This document shows, in pieces, positions 32,824 through 42,131 of a stretch of DNA of 64,000 nt; positions within the stretch are counted from its first letter, which is position 1, and each line of letters opens with the position of its first letter. Made by a program: the position numbers and the translations under genes. Below the pieces are notes generated by a model, which was not told the origin of the DNA, ran no database searches, and was given only the letters and a program-made list of their open reading frames with translations. The DNA comes from Quercus robur (taxonomy: Eukaryota; Streptophyta; Magnoliopsida; Fagales; Fagaceae), in NCBI RefSeq assembly GCF_932294415.1, contig NC_065544.1:37628310-37692309 (forward strand), written 5' to 3'.

Positions 32824-34830
32824 TAAGGTATTCCCGGTTGAAGTGGAAGGCGCGTCGCTTAATCGTCGAGCAATGGCCGATACCATGCAATGCCTGGCCA
32901 TTCCTTGATCCCCCACTATCTCTTTGATTCGGCCCTCTGAGGGATACTTCACCTTCTGGTGCAGGGTAGATGACACAGCCCCTAGCGTATGAAGCCATGG
33001 CCGTGCCACAATAGCCGTGTAGGGTGAGTATGCGTCCACCACAATGAAATCCACTTCCACTATTTCTATGTCTGTTTGCACAGGCAATCTGATCATGCCC
33101 TTAGGGATGACGATTTTTCCCTCAAAGCTAAGCAGAGGAGTGTTGTATGGCGACAGGTCCTCCTGCTTTAAATTCAGCCCTTTATATAGGTCCGGGTACA
33201 TCACCTCCACGGCGCTGCCCTGATCAACTAACACCCTCCTCACGTCATAACCTCCTATTCTGAGTGTCACGACTAGGGCGTCGTCATGGGGCTGAATAGT
33301 TCCCTCTTTGTCCTCTTCCGTGAATCCAATTAATGGCACTCTCCCTCTAGCCCTCTTGGATTCCTTTTCGCCTGACTCTGTCGGGAACCTACCTACTGAC
33401 ATTACTCTGAATGGGCCGGAGCCGGTTCTCCCAGGTGCGGCAAGAATGACATTTATCGTGCCGATGGGTGGCCTCAAGGTGCTTTGCCTGGTATCGACAT
33501 TTGACTGCTCAGGACGTTGCAACAGATGCCCTAGCTTTCCTTCTCGGACGAGTCGATCCACATAGTTCTTCAGATTCCTACATTCGTCTGTGACATGGCC
33601 GGGCTCTTGGTGATACGCACAATATAGGTTCTGATTGCGTTTTGAGGGGTCACCTGCCATCCTATTTGGCCATTGAAAATAGGGTTCGTGCTTTATTTTT
33701 CCCATGATCACGTGTAATGGCTCTCGGAACACAGCGTGGACTACCTGAGCCCCTGTAGATCCCGACTGTTCTGCATAATCTCTTCTCGGCTTATTGCTGT
33801 TACTGAAGCGGTCCGACCTGAAGTCCCTTCTCTCCTGGGGGACAAACTTCGCCTTTCCCTTCCCGGTTTGCTGGTCCTCCTCGACCCTCTTATACTTGTC
33901 TATCCTGTCCATAAGTTGCCGCACGCTGGTTGCTGGCTTCCCTGTGAGAGATTTTCTCAAGCCATGCTCTGTCGGCAAGCCCCTTTTAAAGGCACTGATG
34001 GCGACGTCATCGTGACTCCCCTCTACCTCGTTGTGCACCTCCCAGTATCTGTACGAGTAGGCCTTTAACGTCTCTCCTTCTCGCATGGACAGAGATAAAA
34101 GGGAATCGAGGGGCCGAGGGACTCTAGTACTGGTGATGAAGCGGGAGCCAAAGGCCTGCGTCAATTGTTTGAAGGAGTCTATAGAGTTTGGTGGGAGGGC
34201 ATCAAACCATCTCATGGCCAGGGGCCCCAGGCTGGAGGGGAACACTTTACACATTAACGCCTCGTCCCTGGAGTGAACGGCCATCCTCTGGTTGAACTGG
34301 CTCACGTGCTCCACTGGGTCAGTTCGACCATTGTACAGGCTAAACGTTGGCTGATTAAATCGCCGAGGGAGCACCGCCCGCTCTATCCTACGGGTAAATG
34401 GCGACTGGGAGATTCGATCCAGGGCCTTGCTCATGGCGTCATTGACTAAGCCTTGGTAAGGTGGGCTTTTGCGGCCGCGTTTGTGAGGCCTCTCTTCCTC
34501 ATAGGAGAACGTCTCGCTCGGGGGGGTCCTCCTCCTTCGTCTGTATTCATCATCCTCACCACTGCTAGTATCCGAAATGGGCAAAGGACGTTTTTGTTGG
34601 GCTCGCCGCAGCCTTTTCTTCAAATCCTCAATCTCTTGCTGCAGGGCCTTCTGCTCGTTGTGCTGGCGGGATGCATGGTCTTTCCCTTTCGAGCGACTTT
34701 TACTCGTGTGAGCGGTGTTCACACTGCCCTCTCGTTGATCATTTTGGTCTTTTGCTCGTTCAAGGTTTACAAAGTTGTCCTGTCGTTGAGATTCAGTACG
34801 TCCGGTTTGGCGCGGACCTGATCCTTCCAT
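32821..34830 (-). CDS. Retrotransposon Gag plus aspartic protease
   Basis: The ATG at 34830 (MEGSGPRQTGRTE) gives 669 codons ending at the TAG; upstream alternative GTG codons are in the same frame. The first ~150 residues are charged and Gln/Arg-rich. The capsid-like retrotransposon Gag domain lies around FNQPTFSLYNGRTDPVEHVS, MRWFDALPPNSIDSF and RFITS. A degenerate zinc knuckle CAYHQEPGHVTDEC follows. Near the C-terminus is a retropepsin-like site, RVLVDQGSAVEVMY, where most relatives have D-T/S-G-S; here it is DQG, so activity is uncertain. Protease lies in the Gag frame, as in many Tat elements. Confidence 0.92.
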   Translation of the reverse strand: MEGSGPRQTGRTESQRQDNFVNLERAKDQNDQREGSVNTAHTSKSRSKGKDHASRQHNEQKALQQEIEDLKKRLRRAQQKRPLPISDTSSGEDDEYRRRRRTPPSETFSYEEERPHKRGRKSPPYQGLVNDAMSKALDRISQSPFTRRIERAVLPRRFNQPTFSLYNGRTDPVEHVSQFNQRMAVHSRDEALMCKVFPSSLGPLAMRWFDALPPNSIDSFKQLTQAFGSRFITSTRVPRPLDSLLSLSMREGETLKAYSYRYWEVHNEVEGSHDDVAISAFKRGLPTEHGLRKSLTGKPATSVRQLMDRIDKYKRVEEDQQTGKGKAKFVPQERRDFRSDRFSNSNKPRRDYAEQSGSTGAQVVHAVFREPLHVIMGKIKHEPYFQWPNRMAGDPSKRNQNLYCAYHQEPGHVTDECRNLKNYVDRLVREGKLGHLLQRPEQSNVDTRQSTLRPPIGTINVILAAPGRTGSGPFRVMSVGRFPTESGEKESKRARGRVPLIGFTEEDKEGTIQPHDDALVVTLRIGGYDVRRVLVDQGSAVEVMYPDLYKGLNLKQEDLSPYNTPLLSFEGKIVIPKGMIRLPVQTDIEIVEVDFIVVDAYSPYTAIVARPWLHTLGAVSSTLHQKVKYPSEGRIKEIVGDQGMARHCMVSAIARRLSDAPSTSTGNTL

Positions 34831-34863
34831 CTCTTGCTGTTTCACTTGTCGAGACACAAGTTC

Positions 34864-34882
34864 TTCCCACAGACGGCGCCAA
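34864..34882 (-). promoter_or_regulatory. Primer-binding site
   Basis: On the minus strand, one base after the 5' LTR end ...CCCTACA, the sequence is TTGGCGCCGTCTGTGGGA. TGGCGCCGT matches the 3' end of plant tRNA-Asp; the rest diverges. This motif is common in Tat-group elements. Confidence 0.75.
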
Positions 34883-34883
34883 T

Positions 34884-35610
34884 TGTAGGGTGACGAATTT
34901 GGGGCTCAGACCCAACAGGTGGGAGATCCTGGCCCAAAAGTTCCTCAACAATGAATTTGTAGAGAGCAGGTTATAGAACTAGGTCTTTGACAGGAGAAAT
35001 GGAGTTACGACCAAGCCATGCAACCTAGTTGGACGTGGGGATATTCCTTCGAGCTTTTGGAGTAAAAGTCCCTGAGACTGTTCTTGTTACTTCTCTCTTT
35101 TCTCCTTCTTTATCCTTTCTTCTATCTGCCATGCGATCCCTTTTCCATGGGGATCTCCTTTCCTTATATAGCACCCTTCCTGAGATCATGTCCCTACACT
35201 TGTCAGTCATCCGATCCTCCACTCGAGTGCCTGTTCCATAGGTCATCCTCCCTCCTTTCTGTGAGTTGCACTGGCCAAGGTCATTCTGCGTTCCTGTCCC
35301 TTCTACATTAATGCGGCTGGAAAAGTAGTTCCCTGGCATTTAATGCGGCAGTTGTGATTGTCCCCTCCTCCTTCCTGAGTGTCACGCATTGTTTCCGTGT
35401 ATTGGGCGATCTTTCGCTAAGTATGGGGTGCAAACTGGATGCGTACTTGGTGAGTCCGAGGAGGTGTTCCTCCTCGGATGCCCCTTAGCAGGCCCGGCCC
35501 ATCACGATTGGGACGGGGTATCCTACGCCCATGCCTTTTCTTCTTTATCGCGGCTGGGCTTGGTACAGGAGTTATGGCCCAACATCAACTGACAGACTTT
35601 ACCCACCACA
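34884..35610 (-). repeat. 5' LTR (right LTR)
   Basis: 727 bp, ends TGTAGGG...CCACCACA on the plus strand. It should hold the promoter for gag-pol: a TATATAA box is visible on the minus strand near 35164-35171, and the U3 hairpin seen in the other LTR is at 35455-35478. It is essentially identical to the left LTR. Confidence 0.95.
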
Positions 35611-35615
35611 ATATG

Positions 35616-36260
35616 ATTAACGTTAATATAGATATAGAGTTCTCATTAATTGATATACATAAGGCCTACATTAATTGATATACATGAGCCTTTTTATCTA
35701 AATTTTTTTGGATTAGGTGCCAAGTGGCTTCATCAAAGTTCAATTTTTTTTTTTTTTTTTTAAGATTTTAAGAAAAATAGATATAATTTTTCTTCTTCTA
35801 TAATTTCTAAGTTGATAAAAATCTTATTTTGATTACAATCCAAATTCTTCATCTAATCCTTTATTAAAAAATCTTAATTAAAAAAAAAAAAAAAAAGCAA
35901 CATACTGCACTTGTAGAAATTTTTAGATATAATTTTGTCATTATCAACTTTATCACTTTTTTGGATAAAGTTATGTTGAGTTTAACTTCTCCTCCTTTGG
36001 ATAACTTTAAACTTCTAAGCTGATTATAACTTACAAAAAATATGTCTATCAAAAATATGTCTATTCAATTTCTTTATTGCCATTCACGTTTACTTTCTTT
36101 CTTTCTTTTCTTTTTATTTATTTTTTATTTTTACATTACCTTCAATGACTATATGACATTTCTTTTTTGGATAAACATACATCTTAAGTTAATTTTTCTT
36201 CTCTTATAATTTCTAGAACAATTAGAAATCTAACTTCCTCACAATTGAAGAAAGAAAGAG
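35616..36260. other. AT-rich intergenic DNA
   Basis: Nothing coding is supported. T18-type and A18-type homopolymers occur near 35743 and 35880. No further transposon ends were recognised. Confidence 0.5.
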
Positions 36261-36264
36261 ATAG

Positions 36265-37359
36265 ATTTAAGTTGCACCTAGTGTAACTTAAAAAGAATTA
36301 TACCTTACCTACACCATTGATTTTTATTATATCCAAAAAGTAGAAAAAAAAACTCATCTCAAATCATTATTACTCCTAGAAATCCGTAATAAATTGCATT
36401 TATTCTCTGGCTTTTATCTTAAATAATAATATAAAAAATAAAAATCTCTCACATCATATCTCTCTCTCTCTCTTCCTGAATCTTCATCTCTCTCTCATAA
36501 GCACAAATGGCTTCCTACCTCCAACGTCTCTCTCTCTCTAAAAATAAAAAATTAATGACAATAATAATGAATAGCAACTGGTACCTTTCCTCAGGCCTTT
36601 CTTCGTTGAAGGCCCACAACCTTGAGAGCACGATACGAATATGCGAATAGCAGTTTTATGGTCTTTTGATGAAACCAATAGCAGTTTTATGGCCTTATAG
36701 TCGATGCTAAGATATGGAGCCAATTTGAAAATGCTACTGTTAGTACCTTGAATGAAACTGTTGAGGATAATGCTTTTGAGGTTAATTTGAAAATACAATT
36801 GAAGCATGACAATTGCAGAATGTGAAACTAATAGTGGAGGTTGTTAGTTTGGTAATGTTTTGCTTCTTGTAATTTTTTCAATTTTTCTATCCTTAACTTT
36901 CCTTTTTTTCCTTTGTGCAACACGACTAGTACCAACTACAAAAAGACCCCAATCTCTCCATTGTTAATTCTTGTTCCAGAACTTATCTCTCTTGGCTTGC
37001 TCCGCCTAGGCATCAACAAAAACTTCCCTCCCTACTTTCTCACCATTGGTGCAATTGCCACCACTGCTTACCCCCTTTTCACGGTCCCAAAATTTGTCAA
37101 GCAAGTCAGAGTTGATGGAAGCAGCTTACAAGATAAAGATTCAAAAAAATTAAAAGAGAGATGAAGAAAAAGATATTGGAGAGGTTTATTTATTTATTTA
37201 TTAGTATTACTTTTTAAAAATACTTGAGAGAATTAATGCATTTAATCACTAATTTTTAGGATAATAAATGATATGATTATTATTGTTTTTTCACCTTATA
37301 TCTAATAAAAATCAATGGTGTAACTTTTTTAAATTTACATCAAGTGTAATTTGAACTCA

Positions 37360-37360
<1 letters not shown>
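36265..37360. mobile_element. TIR element about 1.1 kb, possible captured sequence
   Basis: The left end, reading TTAAGTTGCACCTAGTGTAA and then ACACCATTGATTTTTATTA, is an imperfect inverted repeat of the right end (TAATAAAAATCAATGGTGTAA then ATCAAGTGTAATTTGAACTC). The inverted repeats span about 60 bases. A related right end occurs at about 14910-14945 (CACCAGGTGTAACTTGAACCC), so this is a family. Inside is a frame (36913-37164) with a Leu/Ile-rich segment, LLILVPELISLGLLRLGI then YPLFTVPKFVKQVRVDG, that could be captured gene sequence; I do not recognise it. No target duplication or transposase was found. Confidence 0.5.
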
Positions 37361-37390
<30 letters not shown>

Positions 37391-37974
37391 AACAAATATA
37401 AAAGTGCTTATTAATAACTACCATAACTATCAAATTCTATAGTCATATACTCATATATAATAAAGATCATATTTTGTTTATCATTCCCATGCATTGTATA
37501 AGTTTTTTGCTATTTTTTTCATAACCAAAAATTCTACATCATACCAGACTTGGCTTTTGAAGACCTTGAGTAATAAAAGAAGAAGATTTTCATACATTCC
37601 TAAAAAAAGAAAGTAATAAAGTAATCTTCAAAGAAAGGGACATGATAAGTATAAGATCCATTAATCTTTAGTGTTGGCCGAAGCATCTTGGTTTCCTACA
37701 AGGAAAATGAAATTAATGGTTGTATAAGTGATGACATTAATAACTATCCCTTCTAATCAATTTCTAAGAGTCTCTGGCCTCTCCTACTTCTTCATAAGCC
37801 AATTTATTAAGAAAATAACATTGGTTCATACTTCTCAAAAGTTGTATTATAAAACTAAATATAAAATTGAAATGATTTGAAAAGAAGAAGTAGAAGAAAA
37901 CAATATAAAAATGTAGCAACTTTTGGTATAAATTCCTCTATATGTGAATCTTAGTTATCATAATTGAGAAAAAT

Positions 37975-38100
37975 ATGGCTCAAACTCCTAAATATGCTTT
38001 TCTGTTTGTTGTCTTTATTATGTTTACCTTCCTTGTCGATGCAGGCAATCACTTTACATTCGATTATTTCATATGCATCATGCACAACATTAAGTTGTGA
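37975..38100 (+). CDS. Candidate short secreted peptide
   Basis: The ATG at 37975 opens a 41-residue frame, MAQTPKYAFLFVVFIMFTFL then VDAGNHFTFDYFICIMHNIKL. The first ~23 residues look like a signal peptide (short polar start, a hydrophobic core and a small-residue VDA cleavage site). A TATA box (GGTATAAATTCC) lies about 50 bases upstream. The mature part is only ~18 residues with one Cys. It could be a remnant of a defensin-like or similar gene whose second exon is missing, since such genes often split just after the signal peptide. Chance cannot be excluded. Confidence 0.35.
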   Translation: MAQTPKYAFLFVVFIMFTFLVDAGNHFTFDYFICIMHNIKL

Positions 38101-38175
38101 TCATAATTTTAGCGAGGAGGTCACCTTTTCGTATACCTTAGTTTTCATTGTTGTTTAGGAGACTTAAGGTAAATC

Positions 38176-38208
<33 letters not shown>

Positions 38209-38449
38209 CTCAAGAATTTTTTTTTAGTGATAATTACACTTAACAAAATTGTAGTTCATTGCTTACTTGAAGTATGAAAAGTATTATTTTATCCACCTAA
38301 GATCAACTCATCTATGCATCTGTTATCCACCTTTATGTCTATTGTTGAAAAACACAATGAAGCATAAAATAACCTAAATCTATTGGAACACCATCTCCTA
38401 TTCTCTCATTTTCCTTCACATATCCATTCCAAGTCACAATTCAGTTTTC

Positions 38450-38645
38450 GTTTTAAGTAAATTACTTTCATTAAAAACACAAAAAGAGGACAACCCTAGT
38501 ACATGGGAAGTATACAAAAGGAAGAGCCAAAATAAAAGTAGTTGCAACACAAGGACTTCCCAAAGGTCACCTGTTCCAATACTACTCCTATCCAAGCATG
38601 CCTAATTGCAAAGTTCTGATGGAATCCAATGCATTAGTGGTGGAA
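38450..38645 (-). mobile_element. L1-type LINE 3' end fragment
   Basis: On the plus strand the sequence reads TTTTAAGTAAATTACTTTCATTAAAAACAC and goes on with CCTAGTACATGGGAAGTATACAAAAGGAAG. Reversed, this is the common plant L1 3' UTR pattern (CTTTTGTATACTTCCCATGT ... AATGAAAG). Only the 3' end is present; no ORF is seen. Confidence 0.5.
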
Positions 38646-38649
38646 TGAT

Positions 38650-40436
38650 TGTAGCCAAAAAAAAGAAAAAAAAAAGAAAAAGAAAAAGAAAATACAACAA
38701 ATTAAAAAAGCAGAGGAACAAAACTAACTTAAGAAATGGTTCAAAGAGTAATATCTATGGCACTTTTAGGTTTTAACATAGAATTACTTAAACTGTATTG
38801 TCCCTTCTCCATGATAGTACAACTGTACAGTTATTGCTTATAATCTAGTAGCTCTAGTTTTCCTATGTTTACGTTCTTATCATAGCTATTATCCCTTCTG
38901 ACATTTTTGGTGCTACATGCTAAACCTTTTCAGTTTCACCCCTAGTCCCGTATCTTGGTATTGCAATTTGCAAAGGAATTAGAAGTCTCCTCTCTTGCAC
39001 TTCTTAAAGAGAAGAACTTTTCCCATCGTTTTCCTCATGTTTCTTTGCCAAAGGCGATCACTAATTCTAGTGAACCACTTCTGTACAAAACCACTCAACC
39101 AAGAAACCATCACAATCTAGCTGACTCCACCTTTGGGGGTTTTTTTCTTCTTCTCCTTCAAAAAAGAACCATGTGGCCCCTTCTAGTTCCAAAGGACGAT
39201 ACATTTTCCTATTTCAACAAAAATGATTATATTTAATATTTTAAAACATCTTAAAATGGAATAAATGGCCAATAATTTAGAATAATAGAGTATTTTTAAT
39301 TTATTATTTTATTTTATAATTTGATAGTTGAAAGAGATACTCGAATGTCAAGGCGTCATTATCAAACAATTAAGTTACAAAACTCTTGACAATAAGAAAA
39401 TATTTAATTAGCAAATAAAAAATAAATAAGAGTTATGAATAAAATGTGCAGCTATTTACCTGTGAAAATAAAAAAGAATATATCTACCGATTAAAGTAGC
39501 AATAAATGTGTTGACTGCATAAAAGATACTGTTGCATATTATTGTTTTTCTTATAACCATTTCATTATTCCAAATTGAACTCTCAAAACCAGATCTCCCT
39601 CCACCACTTTGTAACAATTATCAAGAAAGAGTGAGAGAATATACAGTACAATATCTTGAGTACTTTAATTAGTAAAACCTCAGATGGGCTCAGAGGACTT
39701 TTTCTTTTTTTTTTGATAAACGGGCTCAGAGGACTTGGTTCTTTACGTTTCAGCCTTATTTTTCATTGGAGTAAAACTAGCTCATCCCATTGGTGAGAAA
39801 GTCATTCTTAGCCTATCATTTAAATTCTCAAAAGATCGAGTTTGGAAAGGAAACTGGGGAGCATCTCTTCTCCAGAAAGACAAAACAACACAATAAACTC
39901 CCCAACTCGAATGATATTTACTATATCGTTATCACCAGAATTCACAGTTTCTTTAAGAAGAATTTGTTCTAGCCCTGATACTTTTTTAGTCCATATGCAC
40001 TAATGATAAAATATATGCTTGCCTTTAGAAGAAATTGTTCTATTCCTTTAAAAACAAAACAACCCACATGCTTTCAATTGTTTACAAGGCACATCAGCTG
40101 GCCAGACTAAGCTATGAACACACATATAGGCATGTATGTCCATAAAAATGTACATAGAAAGGTAAATATACATGAAAATAATGCAAATTTTTATGAACAA
40201 ACTATATTTTATTTGTTTCCTACAAATAACTAAGTTAACAAGTAACATATACACAAGCCAAACAATAGCCCTAGACATTTTTCTTTTGGTAAAAGAAACA
40301 ATAAACCTAAACTTGACAATGCATTTCCAACACCTATAGAAAGGTGCATGCATCCGTCAACATAGTGGTGTACAAGTCTGATGCTTCATAAAAGCCTCAA
40401 CAAATGTCAAAACTGACCAAATACATGCCCTATTTG
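38650..40436. other. Intergenic DNA and probable SUD1 3' UTR
   Basis: No gene is supported. The last few hundred bases next to 40437 would be the SUD1 3' UTR on the minus strand. A micro retro-insertion lies at 39686-39736. Short open frames here (for example 38955-39236) show no recognisable motif. Confidence 0.45.
39686..39736. mobile_element. Micro retro-insertion with 15-bp target duplication
   Basis: GGGCTCAGAGGACTT is repeated at 39686-39700 and 39722-39736. The 21 bases between are TTTCTTTTTTTTTTGATAAAC, whose complement begins GTTTATC followed by A's. It is the same type as the insertions at 6128 and 6783. Confidence 0.75.
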
Positions 40437-41676
40437 TTAAACATCATGTTGGATAGCACGCCTCAGCCGCAACCCCACATCGACTTCTCGGTCGTGTTGA
40501 ATTAAACCAGTGCCCCGCAGATTAGAATCTTGCATTTCATCAGAAGTCCCTACCTCATTTTGCCTCACTACGATGTCTTCCCCAAAGTTATGAAGCCTAC
40601 GGCCAATCAGATAGCGATCATCACGTATGGAATTGTGAAGGTTTGTGAACCAGACATGGAATCTCTTGGCACAGAAGCACAACACACTGATGCAGAGACA
40701 TCCCAGCCAGGCAAACCGATAGACTGCTGAGTTTACTATTAATGGATATCCAAGCACAGGAAAAACCCCTCTGGCTAAAACATAAGGTACACATAAGGCT
40801 GTCAAAAGCTTCATTATTATTGGGAAGACAATCTCACGCAAAACCCAAAGACCTTGTAGCCTGGAGAAACCATCTTCTCTCACCCTCTCAAATTTAGTTC
40901 GCCAACTTTCATCCACCAATGGCATCATATGATCCAACATAACCTGTTCAAGCACCATACAAACACCCAAGGAAAAAAAAAACTAAGTCAACTGTTAAAT
41001 AAAGCAACTTCCCGGTCCACCCATTCAAGATATAAATGCAACTCTTGCCCACTTTTTTTTTTTGTTTTGGGGGGGGTAGTATTGGAAGGTGGTACTAATC
41101 ACTCCTTCACTAAGTTAAAAATACCAAACTGTTTCAGACAAAATATAGTTTACTGTATACCAAACCATGTCTCACTAGAAATTTCAGTGTTTCAGCCATT
41201 TCAGAAAACTTTCAGGTTTTTCGACCAGTTGTACAATTTCAGACCAATACCAATTGTAAAACTATTTCTAATTTGTTTTTCAAACTAAAGGTTATTTTGG
41301 AAAATTTGGTATGCCCTAATTGAAATGAGATTTTAATTTTATACCAGAATGCACCAATACCCAAATATTTTGCTTCAGTAGACAATCCAAATTGCCATGA
41401 AAATGATATTTATAAGATTGTCCATATAAACAAGCTCCCTTTAAAATATGTAATAGAAATTTTGAAAAGTTAAAAAAATGTTTGAAATCACTCCAAGCAC
41501 TGAAAATTTGGAAGACCATGATTTAACACCTCTCGCTCAGATCTTTCTAAATAGAACTGCTAACCAAAAACTTAGCATCAGTCTAATACCAGGTCTAGAA
41601 AAGTTGATGGCTTTAACATATTACAAAATTTCCCTTTGACTGCATTCCCAGTTTAAAAGCAATTTAGAAGTCCAGT

Positions 41677-41718
<42 letters not shown>

Positions 41719-42082
41719 ATTAGTCCAGTAAAAAGTTACATTCGCTTGATTACTGGCAGCATACTTCAAGGAGTGGAAGAACTTGCAAACAGATTCCATA
41801 GCAAGGCCATCAATTTATTTAGTAAAGTAATTCATTTATCTTGATGATACCAAGTTGAAATGCACATAACGTGATACAAGACTTACCAGTCTAGTCCAGA
41901 TCTTAAGAAAAATGAGCCCCAATGCCCAGTCCTGATACAGGAGAAAAACTGGACTTTCATCCACAGGCACCCGCATTGGCACAATCACCAAAAGCTCAAA
42001 TAGCAGCCCAATCAATACTGGGATTACAAAAATCTGGAACACAAGCATCAGAGCATTTTAAGCATATAGTTAATCAGAACTG

Positions 42083-42131
<49 letters not shown>

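Larger units (their letters stand above)
25174..35615 (-). mobile_element. Complete Ty3/gypsy retrotransposon, Tat lineage
   Basis: The element spans 25179-35610 (10,432 bp) between ATATG target duplications at 25174-25178 and 35611-35615. Its LTRs are 727 bp. Coding runs on the minus strand: Gag-protease, one in-frame TAG, then RT-RNase H-second RNase H-integrase. Integrase follows RT, which defines the Ty3/gypsy order, and the second archaeal-like RNase H is a mark of the Tat group. An 80-bp tandem array and an antisense spliced gene lie between integrase and the 3' LTR, also Tat traits. All frames are open apart from the gag stop, so the copy looks recent and possibly competent. Confidence 0.95.
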
